Origin: Ustilaginoidea virens
Taxonomy: Eukaryota > Ascomycota > Sordariomycetes > Hypocreales > Clavicipitaceae
Assembly: GCF_000687475.1 (NCBI RefSeq)
Contig: NC_057320.1
Coordinates: 620,001-684,000 of the forward strand
Direction: 5' to 3'
DNA: 64,000 bases
Positions within the stretch are counted from its first letter, which is position 1; each line of letters opens with the position of its first letter. Both the position numbers and the translations under genes were made by a program. This document shows positions 20,483 to 32,064 of the stretch, piece after piece. Below the pieces are notes generated by a model. That model searched no databases. It saw nothing but the letters and a program-made list of their open reading frames with translations, and was not told the DNA's origin.

Positions 20483-21199
20483 AAGGTGCTGCCATCCCCG
20501 CCGTCACCGTCGTTCACCATCGCCACCATCATCCGTCACACAATAGAGAAGGCGCGGTGACGTTGACGCACCTCGCCCCCCAAGCAAGACCCATGCGGCC
20601 AACCTTGTTCGTAAAAGCCTACGTACCGTGCTCCTCAACCCGATTTTCCTTTCGGGCAATTTTTTTCAACGTGTTCCCCTCCCCCCTCCTCGCGTGGAAC
20701 AATGCCGCTCCAACGGTTGGACGCTGCTCCCCCAGATACGAAGCGGTTTGTCCGACCCTCGCAACTGGCAACGAGCGAATGATGGCCGAGGAGGAGGAAA
20801 AGAACATTACTCTTTTCTTCCTCGGCCATCATTGACTGTCACCTTGAGCACATGCTGTAGCCGGTATCCGATGGGGCGCGATAGTGGAACCAGGCTCACG
20901 GATGGGACGGCAGCTCCCTTCTTCAGGCGCAATGGCGTCACGAGAATGGGCACGGTTGGCAGGCCTGGTATTTTCGCTGCTTCTCTGTTCGTGACCATAG
21001 AAGCAACATGGTTTGATTTGCTTTGGCTGTGCGTCTGCTTTTTACCTGGCGCCGGGCCAGCATCGACTCTCCCCGAGCCGAGACAGCTTGGTTTGCTGTG
21101 GTTCCTTTTTTTCCCCCTACATATCTCGCGGGGAATCCCGTCGTGTGCCAAGCCGAGTCCTGGGGGGGGGGGGGAGAAAAAAGAAAGAAAGGGTCAAAT
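20483..21199. other. Convergent 3' intergenic region ORC6 / SDR
   Basis: About 0.7 kb. It contains a long perfect inverted repeat (20778-20833) and a G13 run (21162-21174). Long but unrelated open frames on both strands have no family resemblance. Confidence 0.55.
20778..20833. repeat. Inverted repeat / hairpin between converging genes
   Basis: Perfect 15-bp arms (20778-20792 aatgatggccgagga and its complement at 20819-20833) flank a 26-nt spacer, and pairing can continue into the spacer with one bulge (A/G-rich left side against T/C-rich right side). It lies about 300 bp past the ORC6 stop and 370 bp past the SDR stop. Confidence 0.9.
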
Positions 21200-22333
21200 C
21201 TAAGCCAAGTTTCCAGGGACATGTGGATGTCCTGCACTCAAACCACCACAAACCGCCCAAGCCTGTCCATTCACATAGCTGCTCTCGTCGCTGCCCAGAA
21301 ACAGGGCCACTCGCGCAATCTCGTCGGCCTGGCCACCTCTCCTCAGGGGATTCAGCTGCCCAATCTTCCTGTCGCTGCCCCGAGCCCGAGCGGCTTCGTA
21401 AATCGGAGCCGTCATGCCGGTTTCGATGAGACCGGGGCATATGGCATTGACGCGGACATTGGAGCCCGCCAGCTGGTAGGCAATGGTCTGAGCGAGAGAC
21501 ACAACGGCAGCCTTGGAAGCCGAGTATGGTGTTGAGCCGGCATTGGATCGGAGGCCGGCAACGGAGGCGGTCCCGATGATGGAGCCGCATGACCGTGGCT
21601 TCTCGGAGCATGTCTTCATCATTGCCGGCGCGGCGTACTTGGCTGCTAGGAAAACGCTGCATTTCAGATCATGATTAGTCTGTGACGGACGTTTTGCACG
21701 TCTCTTTTGTCGTTTCTCATCGTGGTGTCGCCTCGAAACTGGTAGCGATTCGCGACAGTATCCGCCCGCCAGTTTTGACTCCCGGAAAAGAAAAACATAC
21801 CTCAGTGTGTTAATCCGCAACACGTCCATGAATTCGGCGTCTGTAAAGTCCGTAAAGGCGACATTGGAGCCCGTGATGCCGGCATTGGCAAAGAATACAT
21901 CCAGGCGACCATAGCGGTTCAAGGCATCGTCGACCACGGCTTTGACTTGCGCCTCATCCGCAGCGTCGAACCGCCAGCAGTGTACATCGACGCCTGGATA
22001 GGCTGCATTGATCTCCTTCTTGTGCGCGGCAAGGTTTGATCCGGACTCGTCGCAGATGTAGATGGCTCTGGCGCCGTTCTCTGCAAACTGATGGGCGGAT
22101 GCACGTCCTATGCCCAACGCGGAATTCGCACCTGGACCTTGATCAGCACGTAGCCCTGTGTTTTCGAGCGTCATCAGCGCAAACACACCTGTGATGATGA
22201 CGACCTTGCCCTGGACACGCGGGCCGCTAGAATTACCGGCTATTCTCGTAATGGGCGGCAGGCTAGTGCGTGAGCTTGAGCTTTGGAGCTGCTGCCGTAG
22301 GGCTTCGATTCGTCCTTGGGCCCGATCTGACAT
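21200..22333 (-). CDS. Short-chain dehydrogenase/reductase (classical SDR)
   Basis: Three exons: 22333-22189, 22131-21801, 21656-21200 (310 aa); introns 57 and 144 nt. Splicing joins VVIIT to GANSALGIG, rebuilding the NAD(P)-binding TGxxxxxGIG motif, and later NTL to SVFLAAKYAAP. Other signatures: FANAGITGS (NNAG-like), the catalytic Ser in GTASVAGL, the YSASK active-site Tyr and Lys, and NAICPGLIETGM. The start is the ATG at 22333 (MSDRAQGRIEALRQQL); a longer open frame upstream begins with a non-ATG codon. An Asp after beta-2 (YICDES) suggests NAD(H) preference, an inference. There is a ~50-residue N-terminal extension before the fold. The substrate is unknown. Both introns are in-frame and stop-free, so retained isoforms would be translatable. 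Confidence 0.88.
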   Translation of the reverse strand: MSDRAQGRIEALRQQLQSSSSRTSLPPITRIAGNSSGPRVQGKVVIITGVFALMTLENTGLRADQGPGANSALGIGRASAHQFAENGARAIYICDESGSNLAAHKKEINAAYPGVDVHCWRFDAADEAQVKAVVDDALNRYGRLDVFFANAGITGSNVAFTDFTDAEFMDVLRINTLRYVFLFRESKLAGGYCRESLPVSRRHHDEKRQKRRAKRPSQTNHDLKCSVFLAAKYAAPAMMKTCSEKPRSCGSIIGTASVAGLRSNAGSTPYSASKAAVVSLAQTIAYQLAGSNVRVNAICPGLIETGMTAPIYEAARARGSDRKIGQLNPLRRGGQADEIARVALFLGSDESSYVNGQAWAVCGGLSAGHPHVPGNLA

Positions 22334-25300
22334 GTCGCAAAACGAAGCGACAATATCCCTGGGCGAAGTTGAGCTGCCAAGCCGAGAGCGCGAGGCGATT
22401 CGTTGCAGATTGTATGTCACTTTTGAATCTTTCAATCACGGAGGAGGGCAAGTAAGTTGCGTCAACTAAATCGTCGACGACTCTCTGTTGCTGGGGAACT
22501 ATGTAAGATGCTGATCCGGCTCTGGGCATTGGTTCAAAGAGGACCCAACGTACCTTAGCTACCTAGACCTAAGGTACATAGCGGCATCTGGAGCCGAGGT
22601 TCCTGCAATTCCCGCGGAGGCAACTGAGATAGGTCGGCCCCAAGCCCCACACCCCACGCTGAAAGCCTCTTCTTGCACAGTGCAAACACCCCTTCATCAC
22701 CCAATGAACCTACGTGGTGGTATCATCACGCCGTATGTGCCGTTTCCGATGGCAATCATTCGAGTCTGGAACTCGGCGGCGACAGACAAAAATGTCCTAG
22801 CGTCAAGTCAAGTGCGTCAAAAAATCCAGCATCCAAGAAAAAGGACAAAGAGGGTGAGGGAGTTTGTGCTTTCCGGTTCGACACAAAACATACAGTAAAG
22901 GAAGGAACGATTCGGGGCGGTTGCCTTCTGACAGCAATGGGCAGGCGCGTTCCAGGATGGAGCCACGGTTACCAGCGTGGCAAGCATAAGTGAAGCCGTC
23001 GAGCATCTCGACTTGCTCCTGATGCCATGATGCCATGATGCCCACCATGACCATGATCCCTAGGAAACACGTCTTGTACATGCATCGCCAGGGATGGCTA
23101 AACCAGGGACTCTACCTGTAACTCCAGCCTTGGGCATGCAATGCAGATGCTATGATGCAACGGGTAACAACGGGCAACCCCTCCCCTCCAGGGCATCCAC
23201 ATTCCATCCATTGCTGTGGACCGCAAAACCTCCGTGCCTGAATTCCGCCGACGTTGAAAACAGGCTCCCGATTGGCAATGTGACAAGGTGACCAAGAGCT
23301 GCATATCACTGCCAAATCGTCCTTCATCATTGGCCAATGCCGTATAGTTCAGCTCGCCATGGCTAATTTGCTTTGCGCAACCTGCGGCCTGTCGGTGAGA
23401 TTACGGACGTGAGAATGCCGCGTCTTACTTGCGAAACAAGCTTCTCAATTGGCGACGCAGCCATCCACGACTGCAGTTGGTGTCAGTTGGCTCATGGTAC
23501 GGAGTAGACTTCAGAGTAACGCCGTATCCACGTTTGCCCTTGTTCATTCTTCGACCGCGGTGAGGATCCCCGGCCCGGCGCTCAAAGAGGCGCTCAAAGA
23601 GGCGCTCAAAGTCAACCTTCCAAAAACTTGGACCCGTTGCGCATTCGCTCCTCTGGCCGTCTGGCTGCTCACGCTCTTTTCGTGCCAAAGTGGCGCTCGC
23701 TGACCGCATCTGCCGAGGATCAAGATTCCTAGTCATGCTGAAGATTGAAGTCAAGTCCATCACGGACTTGGAAGCGCCGCCCGCTGCGTATGCGGAGTCA
23801 CATCGGGATGACGGAAAAGCCACCTTGTTCACGTCGGGATCCGGATCCTATTCTGACATGCCCGTCGTCACCTGATGAAATATTCATAATCATGCAGCAT
23901 CATGCTTTTTGCCCCCGTTCACCATGGAGCAACGTCAACAACGTACTCCATATATGGGGGTAACAAAGAGAATAGTCAGTAGCGTGCGCGATCGATTGCA
24001 GTTGATATAAGGCTGACCTGCCTGCAGTTGACTTCGGGCTGCCATGCAAGTAGAGGCCTCACAACCAAACTGCCCGGCCCATATGCATTGGTGTCTGCCG
24101 CGTTTCTCATATGGAATAAGCTTAATGCAAGAGTGAATACGAATCATGTCTTGCCGAGCCTAGGTAACACACTCTCAGGTCTGCGGTAAGACTTGCATTA
24201 CGAGACTATTGACGTCGGAAACGGCTCTCTGCAGCTTGTTGTGCTACGGTCAATGAGAGCTTTTCGTTCAGATGTACATGGGTAGAAGTCTGGTTCATAT
24301 AAGTGACAGTCGATGTGTTTCCAACACGGCTTCTCGTCGTGAAAGAATCTCCGCCGGCACAACTTATTGATTGCAAGGTCGGATATCGTGGCGGCCTCTT
24401 TCACCGTGGCCCAAACCAGGGTGCAAAAAAGGCCCTATATTGGGCTTACAGCCATCCTGACCCGATTTGGTCTTGCGTCTGCAAATGAAGGTTCCCGAAG
24501 TCAAGGGGGTAGCTAATCTCATGTCGGGATTTCACAAGTCCCAAGCAAATGCTAGCGACGAGGTTTAAATGAGAAATTTGTTGTCATTCTTGGATCCGAC
24601 AAAGGAACGGGGGGGGGGGGCGGGAGTCCAAGGCAGAAGAGAAAAAAAAAAGGCCTCGACTACGGGTTGCTTCTTCCCTGAGTTCCAACTTCCGACTTAT
24701 TTTCATCGTTTCTGTCATGCTCCTGGTTTCGGCTTGGAAACACGGAGTCGACAAGTCCTGAGGCGGTTTCACTCTGACACACTTCACTTGCCAATGAGTT
24801 CCACCAAGATGTCTCTCGCTGGGAGCTCAGACCAGCCAACGCCAAAGGGGACAGAGCAAGGCAAAGTTCATGCCCAGAGCAGCTCACACGACGAGGTTTC
24901 CACGGACGATGGCTATGCGCCATTGATCTCGAATGTGGGCATCAGATGCAAGAATCGGACGGAGCCATGCCCATGTGGGTGTAGCACAGTCGAAGGTGGT
25001 GGTGGTGGCATGGCGCCGACAACAACGACCAACACCGGACTGTCCGTCTCAGCCATCTCTGCGACGCCTTGGACTGCCAATGCTGGGGAAAACGACCAGG
25101 GCGGAAAATGCACTGCTACCGTACTGCGCAAAGTCAAAGGTGCTTCAGGCTCCAGCGTAGGCCGGGCCCAAGACGGAAACCAGGGTTCACAGCCGAATGC
25201 TGGGCCGCCACGACGTAGCGGCAGGGTAGGTGATAACGCATATCGTCTGCAGGCAGAGGGGCCGAAGCCGCAGATCATGTCCGACCTGAGAGATCTCGAC

Positions 25301-25563
25301 GTCGCCACCGTCAACAATAGGCGCAGAGCTACATGCAGGTACAAATGCAGCCATGACGACAATGTCCGCCGCGCATCAGCATCAAGCTTGATGCCCACGG
25401 CCTTGGTTGATGACATGGATGAGAGGGCGAAAGCTCGAGTCGACACGTTAGTCCCCAGTCTCGTCCCAAGTATAGTCCTTTTTTTTTTTTTCCTTTTTTT
25501 TTTTTTTTTGGCCATCCCCAGACGACGGGCCGTTTGTCCAACTGCAAGCGAGCTAACGTGGAC
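22334..25563. other. Gene-poor interval upstream of the SDR and of the membrane protein
   Basis: 3.2 kb in which I recognise no gene. It contains the inverted repeat at 22550-22577, a 12-bp tandem repeat gcgctcaaagag (23578-23611), one TACGGAGTA (23498-23506), a G12 run (24609-24620) and T-runs near 25480-25510. Long overlapping frames exist on both strands between 24569 and 25816, without recognisable domains. Confidence 0.45.
22550..22577. repeat. Inverted repeat gtaccttag / ctaaggtac
   Basis: Perfect 9-bp arms at 22550-22558 and 22569-22577 with a 10-nt spacer, about 215 bp upstream of the SDR start codon. It could be an operator-like site or a small foldback relic. Confidence 0.8.
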
Positions 25564-25920
25564 ATGTGGAAAAGGATCGAGCATCAGGACCCCGGCGCCC
25601 AGAACCAAGGCCCCGGAAACTGCGACAGACCAAAAGCCCCAAACCTCCAACCCGAACCCCCGAGTTGGCCAGGCACAACTGCATCTGCCGTGCTTGGCTG
25701 TCGACGACGCGGGGGCCATGGGCGTGGGCGTGGGCGTGGACGTGGCAGAAACAATGGTGGGAGCGGTGCCTCCTCGCCCACCGGAACGTCAGTGCGGCCC
25801 GACCCAAGCGCTCTGATGAAACGATTGCTTTCCGCAACCATTGCCGACACGGTTTCACCGGACATAAAGTCGACATGCTCCACTTACCTGACACCGACAG
25901 CACAGCTGGCGCGAGGGATA

Positions 25921-25957
<37 letters not shown>

Positions 25958-26937
25958 CGCCGCTCGCTTCCCGTTCCCGTGGCCCGGCCTGCACGCTCAT
26001 CCAAGACCCATCTCTCGGAGCTGTTTCTATCCAGGCGCAGAATCAAGCCGCGGCAGAAGCTGCTTCGAATGAAGCGAGCCAGGTTCCCCGTGCTATAATA
26101 GCAACCATTGCCCTCGCCACCGTAGCTGGTCTTGCCACCATTGGCGTGGCCGTCCTCTTGACCTATCTTCGCTTCAGGCGGCGCAGCAGCCCACCCCCTC
26201 GCGCCGGCACAGACGACGGCGCAGAGAAGACGACGGGGAGCGCGACCGATTCCCCTCTGGCGTCATTGCCGCTCTCCTCGCGCTCGTTTGCGGCGTCGTC
26301 TGCAATGGCCTCGCATGCCAGGTCCGCTTCCGACGTCGTCGGGACTCTGACCCCGCCGCCAAGATTGCTGGAGAGACGATACCACCACCAAGCGACCCAG
26401 AGCGATGGCTCGATTCGGAGCAAGCCTTCGCACACGAGGTGGGGCAAGCCGTCTAGCTTGTCGCCGCCCCCCGCCTGCACGCCGGAGAAGCCAAGGTACG
26501 CTGCTTCGTTGCGGCACGTCTGCAAACCGCCAGGTCACCCGTTTGGAAACAGACTCGCCCAGCACTTTGCCGAGTCTCGAGCCTGGCGCCCTCGGGCCCA
26601 AGGACCAGCATCATCGTCGGCGTGCTCCGCGAACCACTCGGCCAGGTCTCTGGCCTCGCCGCCGACGACTCCCAGCATCCCCCGAGAAGTCATGGGGCTG
26701 GCAAGCCCAGGGCCGCCGCCCACCCGAGCACTTCCTTCGCCTCCCCTGAAATCCTGGCAGGTCAACCCGTTGTCGCCGCCTGCCGAGAGGGAAATGGCCC
26801 ATCTACGGCCCGAGGAGATTGGCGTAGCCCTGGGCAGCCCATCTTTCGGCGAGGCGCCTCGGAGAGAGAAGCGGCCTCTGCTGGATGAAAGGGACCTGGA
26901 GCGACTGGGAGGGGTGTATTATCCCTTTACGAGATGA
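25564..26937 (+). CDS. Hypothetical single-pass membrane protein, start uncertain
   Basis: I do not recognise a family. The frame is open from before 25564 to the TGA at 26935-26937. Possible starts are 25564 (457 aa) and 25816 (MKRLLSATIADTVSP); the second avoids an Arg/Gly low-complexity run and is plausible. A Ser12 tract is encoded by a (GTC)n microsatellite at about 25923-25957. One clear transmembrane segment (AIIATIALATVAGLATIGVA, about residues 176-198 from 25564) is followed by RFRRR, giving a positive-inside cytosolic tail of ~255 residues that is Ser/Pro-rich. The tail ends in a more ordered block with RPLLDERDLERLGG and YYPFTR. No signal peptide is visible at either start, so an upstream exon may be missing. 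The layout (short Ser-rich ectodomain, one TM, long tail) resembles fungal Mid2/WSC-like or ornament proteins only in outline. Confidence 0.5.
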
Positions 26938-28071
26938 TGCCATCTGCCATGGACGGCCACCTGGCATGGCATGGCACCTTGGCCCAACGGGTCAAATGCG
27001 ACTATGAGACACGGACATGTACGACTGTCAAGACTATGGACACGATTTCTGGTTTTGTTTCTTTTTTTTCTCTTCTTCTTTTTCTTTTCTTTTCTTTTCT
27101 TTTCTTTTTTTGTCCTTTTTTTCGTTTGATTTCCAAAGGAACGGCGTAGCGAGGGACGGCAGCGGCGCACAAGTCATGGTTGTTTTATCAATATACGTAC
27201 TTGGGTGTTTGGTCAAGCCAGTCCTTGTGACGCAAAGCAACCCTCCCCTCTCCGTAGCTGGCTCCGTCAAAGCCTGCGTCGCATGATGCCAGCCCACCGT
27301 CCGTCCGCCCGCCCGCCTCCCAGCCGCTGCGTCCTCGTCCCTCGCCGTGCCGTGCTGTGCTCCTCATCAGGCGGCACCGCGTCGACCTTGTCCACGCCCG
27401 CAGCGCACACCTGTTTAAAAACGCCGGCACGGCCATCCGCCACCCCGGCAGAATACCTAGGTCACGGACCGCGCACGCCCCCCCGTCAGCTTCCCCGTCA
27501 AGGGGGCATTGAGAAACGTGCGTCACGACGGGCACAGCACGGCACAGAACGGCACAGCACGGCCTGGTGCTCGTGTCACAGAGGGAAAGCAGTCGCATCG
27601 TGGTATTTAGCCAGGCGGACGTGATGAATGTACAAGAGGCGCCGCGGACCGCCTCGTCCGGTCTTCCGCGCGTCGGATGGGCGCAAGCTCGGCGGGAGCA
27701 GCTGGGGTGTTGGCCCGCCGCTGCTGCGTGGGGGCAAAGAGCGCCCCGGAGAAGACTGAACTAGACAAAAGGGAAAGAAAAGAAACAGCGGCAGCAGGAG
27801 CAGCAGCAGGAGCAGCACCACCACCACACCACCACACCACCGCCAACAACTACAATAACAACAACAACAGCACCACCACCAAACAACACCCTGCGCCTGG
27901 CCATGTTTCCCAGGACCTCGGCGGCGAGTCCTGCTCCCTTGGCCGTGGGCCCGGCCGTCTTGCCCCCGCCAAAGCTTGACTGCCTCTGGTGAGTGTCGCT
28001 TCAAATCTCCTCACCCCCAGCGGCAGGCAGCCCCAGCGCACGGAAGGGAGGGAAGGCCCGGGGCGGCGCTC
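26938..28071. other. Convergent intergenic region with simple repeats
   Basis: No gene recognised. A TTTTC-rich pyrimidine tract lies at 27059-27125, and CAG/CAC/AAC-type trinucleotide repeats at about 27785-27890. This is the common 3' flank of the membrane protein (+) and YME1 (-). Confidence 0.55.
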
Positions 28072-30503
28072 TCAGCTGTCTGCCACACGGGAAGCTGCTC
28101 GGGCCGGAGGCGGCGCCTCCGGCTGCGGCGGCCGAGGGTGCGGAACGGTCCCCAGCCCCGGGGGCTGCGGCGCCTCGGTCGGCATGGGCAGCACCAAGGG
28201 CCCCCGGGACACGATGGCCCGGCCGGGCAGCTTCTCCCCCCGAATCACCATCTCGACCTCCCTCTTGTCCAGCGTCTCGTACATGACCAGCGCCTGGGCC
28301 AGGAGGTCCAGCTCCTTGCGCTTCTCCGTCAGGAGCTGCCGGACGTCCTCGTACGACTTCTTCAGCGTGCGCTGCACTTCTCGCTCGATGAGCGAGCGGG
28401 TCTCGGAGCTGAGGTTTTCGTATCTCCGGCTGTATTCCACGGGGCCGAGGGCGTTGGACATGCCAAAGTTGGTGATCATCATGAAGCTCAGATCCGTAGC
28501 CTTTTCCAAGTCCTAGCATCGGGGTGGGGTCAGAACGAAAGGAGGCGTGACAAAAGGGGGGGGGAGGGGGGTGGTTGACTGCAACTCACATTGGACACGC
28601 CAGAGGTGACCTTGTCGTCGCCATATCTCATCTCCTCGGCCATCTTCCCGCCCAGCAAGACTCGGATATTCGCCATGTACTCGGCCGCCGTGTACGAGTA
28701 CTTGTCCATCTGCGGCACGTGGGCGGTGTGGCCTAGGGACGGGCCCTTGGGCAGGATGGTCACCTTGTACAGCCTGCTGGAGCTCTCCCTCTCGTAGAGC
28801 TGGACCAGGGCGTGCCCGGCTTCGTGGTAGGCCGTCATCTCCTTCTCCTTCTCCGTCACAACCATGGACCTCCTCTCCGCGCCCATGGTGACCCTGTCAA
28901 ACGCCCACTCCATGTCCTCCTTGGTCACCACCGTGGCCCTGGCCCTACTGGCTCTCAGGGCGGCCAGGTTGAGCATGTTTTCCAGCTCGGCGCCGGATCG
29001 ACCGGGCGACCGGGCGGCGACGGCGCCCAGGTCCACGCTGGGGGCGACCTTGATCTTCTTTGCGTGGTGCTTCAGGATGGCCAGGCGGCCGCGGACGTCG
29101 GGCAGATCCACGGTGATGTGGCGGTCGAAGCGGCCCGGCCGGGTCAGGGCCTTGTCGAGCAGGTTGGGCAGGTTGGTGGCGGCCATGATGATGATCTTGG
29201 TGTCCTGGTCGAACCCGTCCAGCTCGGTGAGCAGCTGGTTCAGCGTCTGCTTGGCGTAGGCATGGTCTCGGGAGTTGCGCTTGCCACCGACGGCGTCCAG
29301 CTCGTCTATGAAGATGATGGCGGGCGACTTGGCCTTGGCGGCGGCAAACAGCTCGCGCACCCGCTTGGCTCCCACGCCGACAAACACCTCGTCAAACTCG
29401 CTGCCGGACATGTAGAAGAAGGGCACGCCAGCCTCGCCGGCGACGGCGCGCGCCAGCAACGTCTTGCCGGTGCCGGGCGGTCCAACCAGCAGCACGCCCT
29501 TGGGCAGCTTGGCCCCCAGGTCGGAAAAGTTCTCGGGGTTCCGCAGGAACTCGACCACCTCCTGCAGCTCTTCCTTGGCCTCGTCGCATCCGTGAACGTC
29601 GCCGAACCGCGTCTTCTGCTTCTCGGCCTTGACCTCGGAATCGGCCTTGGCGCCGGCAGGGCGCCGAATGGCGCTCAGCGCCTCGACCAGCAGCGCGACC
29701 ACGACGAAGCAAAGATAGGTGAAGAGGAGGAACGAGGCGAAGAACTTGACCCAGCGGAAGACGACGAGCCGGGTGGATTCCCGGACAATGACGTGGATCG
29801 GTTCGCTCTTGCCGCCCTTGGACGAGCCGTCGCCGCCAGAAGCAGCAGCAGCAGCGTCATCTTTTCCCTTGGCCGGTTCGGCCGAGGTGGACGCGTTGCC
29901 GGCGGCTGCATTCGTTTGAACATTCAACGCGGCCATGGCTTTGCCGTAGACGTGCTGCGTGGCGGCGTTGGCGGCGAACCTGCCGGATTGATAACGCTCG
30001 ACCAGTATCCCGGGCATGTTGGCTCTCAAGAGGAGTTGGTAAAAGACGTTTTGCGCGTTTGCGTTGCCGGGGTTGCGGTTTGCCGACTGCTCCGCCGTCG
30101 CCAGCTGATTGCGCGAAACGCCGCCGAGCCAGCCAAACCCTCTGCCAAACCCTCTTCTCTGCGTCGGCGTCACGGCCACGGGCCTTCTTGCCCCCACGCC
30201 GGTTGCGCCGGATGATGTCCACGGCCCGTTTGCCACCGAGGAGCCCAGCCATCGAAACTGAGGGTAGCAGAAAGCAGGGTCGCTGCTGGCACGCAGGCCG
30301 ACACGCGTCAGCCACGTCGCCCCATTCCGAGTATACAGCGCCCTGGAAAGCGTCGGCATGGCGGGGAGAGCGGAACGCGGCGAGACAGCTGCTGCCTGGA
30401 GGCCATGGGCGGCGGCGTTGAAACTTGCTTTCCTTGCCGGGACCGAGGTCCTCCAAGGTAACGCTGGAGAAGCCGCAAGCGACGGCCACGCTTTCGATGC
30501 CAT
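28072..30503 (-). CDS. YME1: Mitochondrial i-AAA protease YME1 (FtsH family)
   Basis: Two exons: 30503-28590 and 28512-28072 (784 aa); intron 28589-28513 of 77 nt. The Arg/Ala/Ser-rich N-terminus is a mitochondrial presequence. One transmembrane segment (FFASFLLFTYLCFVVVALLV) precedes the AAA module: Walker A GPPGTGKT, pore loop FVGVGA, Walker B IIFIDELDAVGG, SRH TRPGRFDRHI. The zinc-protease motif is HEAGH, with the third ligand Asp in DLEKATDLS just after the intron. A single TM and a long matrix-side N-domain fit the i-AAA type, whose active sites face the intermembrane space, rather than m-AAA with two TMs. It degrades unassembled inner-membrane proteins and Ups/Tim factors. The C-terminal ~50 residues are Pro-rich and unusual. 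A 467-codon antisense frame over this gene is a GC artefact. Confidence 0.94.
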
Positions 30504-30635
30504 CCTCTAGTTGCAAATCGAGTCAGCTAGCGCAGAGGCAGCGGTGGCAGCAGATTCGAAAGAAACAACCGATGCTTACCGGAACGCCGTACAAAGCCAT
30601 CAACAGGCTCAACCTACACCGCAAAGCAATGCACC

Positions 30636-30669
30636 AAAAAAAAAAAGGGGGGGGGGGGGGGGGGGGGGG
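30636..30669. repeat. A11-G23 compound homopolymer
   Basis: Eleven A directly followed by 23 G, about 130 bp upstream of the YME1 start codon, so in its 5' leader or promoter (C23-T11 on the sense strand). Confidence 0.95.
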
Positions 30670-31389
30670 AACGCTCTGAGAAGGAAGGTGTTGCGGTGAA
30701 ACGCAGCGACGCGTGAGGGGGTTTTATCAAGGACACGGTCGCGCCGCCTGTCGTCAGGTGAACCGACGTGTAGACCGCTTCGGCTCAGAGGGCCCCTTCA
30801 CTCTCGCGCGCTCGCTCTCGGGCCACAATGGTGATTGATGCTGCTGCGCCCACGACGAAACGGCTGGGCGGGTCTGGGGAGAGTCCCCGACGCAGGAGAC
30901 GCCTGGGCAGAAGACGGGGGGAGATGCGACAGGGAAGGCTTCGACACGGCAGACCTGGCGGCTCATGTCCCCCTGCGAGAGAGTGGTGGTGAGTCGTTTC
31001 CGTGCCGGACGACGAAGGCGGTTCCGCTCCGAGGGATGGGTAGCTTGTCGTCCGTCTTCCCGCTTGCCACTTTGCTTCACGGCGGATCCCAAGCGGCAGG
31101 TTTTTGGTCGTGGGCCGTGGGTACATACGGGATGCGTGGGCGACGGTGGGTCCAGGTTTTTTATTTTTCCGCCGTTGCGGTGCGCACGCCCTTTGTTAGT
31201 CAGCCGGGCTGGAGGGGTGAATGATCCGATTCCGGCCGTCACCTGATTGATGGACACGAGAGATTCTGCAACCCAGGATTCCGATTCCGCATGAGACGCC
31301 ACACCAAGTGCAGCTCTACCGCCTCCGCCATGAAACCCATCCAACCGCAGCATCGTGATGGACAGCACGCACTCCGGACGGCGGCACAC

Positions 31390-31434
31390 GCTCCGTCTGT
31401 GACCGCTCCGTCTGTGACCGCTCCGTCTGTGACC
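31390..31434. repeat. 15-bp tandem repeat, three perfect copies
   Basis: Three consecutive identical copies of gctccgtctgtgacc, followed by partly related sequence to ~31460, in the intergenic space upstream of YME1. Confidence 0.92.
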
Positions 31435-31935
31435 CTGTGGCCGCAGGCTCTGTGACCGCAGGTCAAGCGACTCCAACTCGACGGGCTACCGTGCAGCACC
31501 CTCGCCATAGGGCTGTTCCCCGTTTCAGCTTTTATCCCAGACACCATGCTGAGCAGCACTTTGCGTGGAACTGCAACTCCTGTCTTTTAATTAATGTGCT
31601 AACCAATCCTTCCTTCTGATGCCCCAACCGGTCTGAACCTCCCTCTCTGTCTTGGTCATGACACGTTTCCGTCTTCCGCGTTGAAGCACGCTTCTGAAGA
31701 AAAAGAAAAAAAAAAAAAAACATTGCGACCAGAGGAAAAAGCAAAAGGCGCGAGTGTAGCCACCGCAACGACCTCGCGTTGGTCCCACGATGAAATGCCA
31801 AATTCACACAAAACATGAAAAGCCCCCTACCGGATGGAGATTGGTAGAAACGAAATCAAGGCATCCTAATCCTAGCCCCTGTCAAAGGACTACGTGGTAT
31901 ATCCGCCCAACTATTGTGCACACCGTTACTTGCAA

Positions 31936-31968
<33 letters not shown>

Positions 31969-32064
31969 CCCACCGTTTTTTTGAGTATTTGTACAGATGA
32001 TATTTTGCGGAAAATAAGACCAGCCACATGTTTGGCAAGAATCGTCCATTCCGTGGTTTTCACT

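Larger units (their letters stand above)
30504..32064. other. Intergenic region upstream of YME1
   Basis: 1.56 kb holding the YME1 promoter and the 3' flank of the zinc-finger gene. It contains the A11-G23 run, a 15-bp triple repeat and an A30 run (31937-31966). A 240-codon minus-strand frame (30754-31476) is repeat-driven and not convincing. Confidence 0.5.

Noticed and set aside
22334..22435. Longer N-terminus for the SDR
   Set aside because: The extended frame begins with a non-ATG codon; the first ATG is at 22333.
28812..30215. 467-codon plus-strand frame across YME1
   Set aside because: Antisense artefact of high-GC codon use; no domain.
30754..31476. 240-codon minus-strand frame upstream of YME1
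   Set aside because: Starts in the 15-bp tandem repeat (HRRSGHRRSG) and has no recognisable domain.
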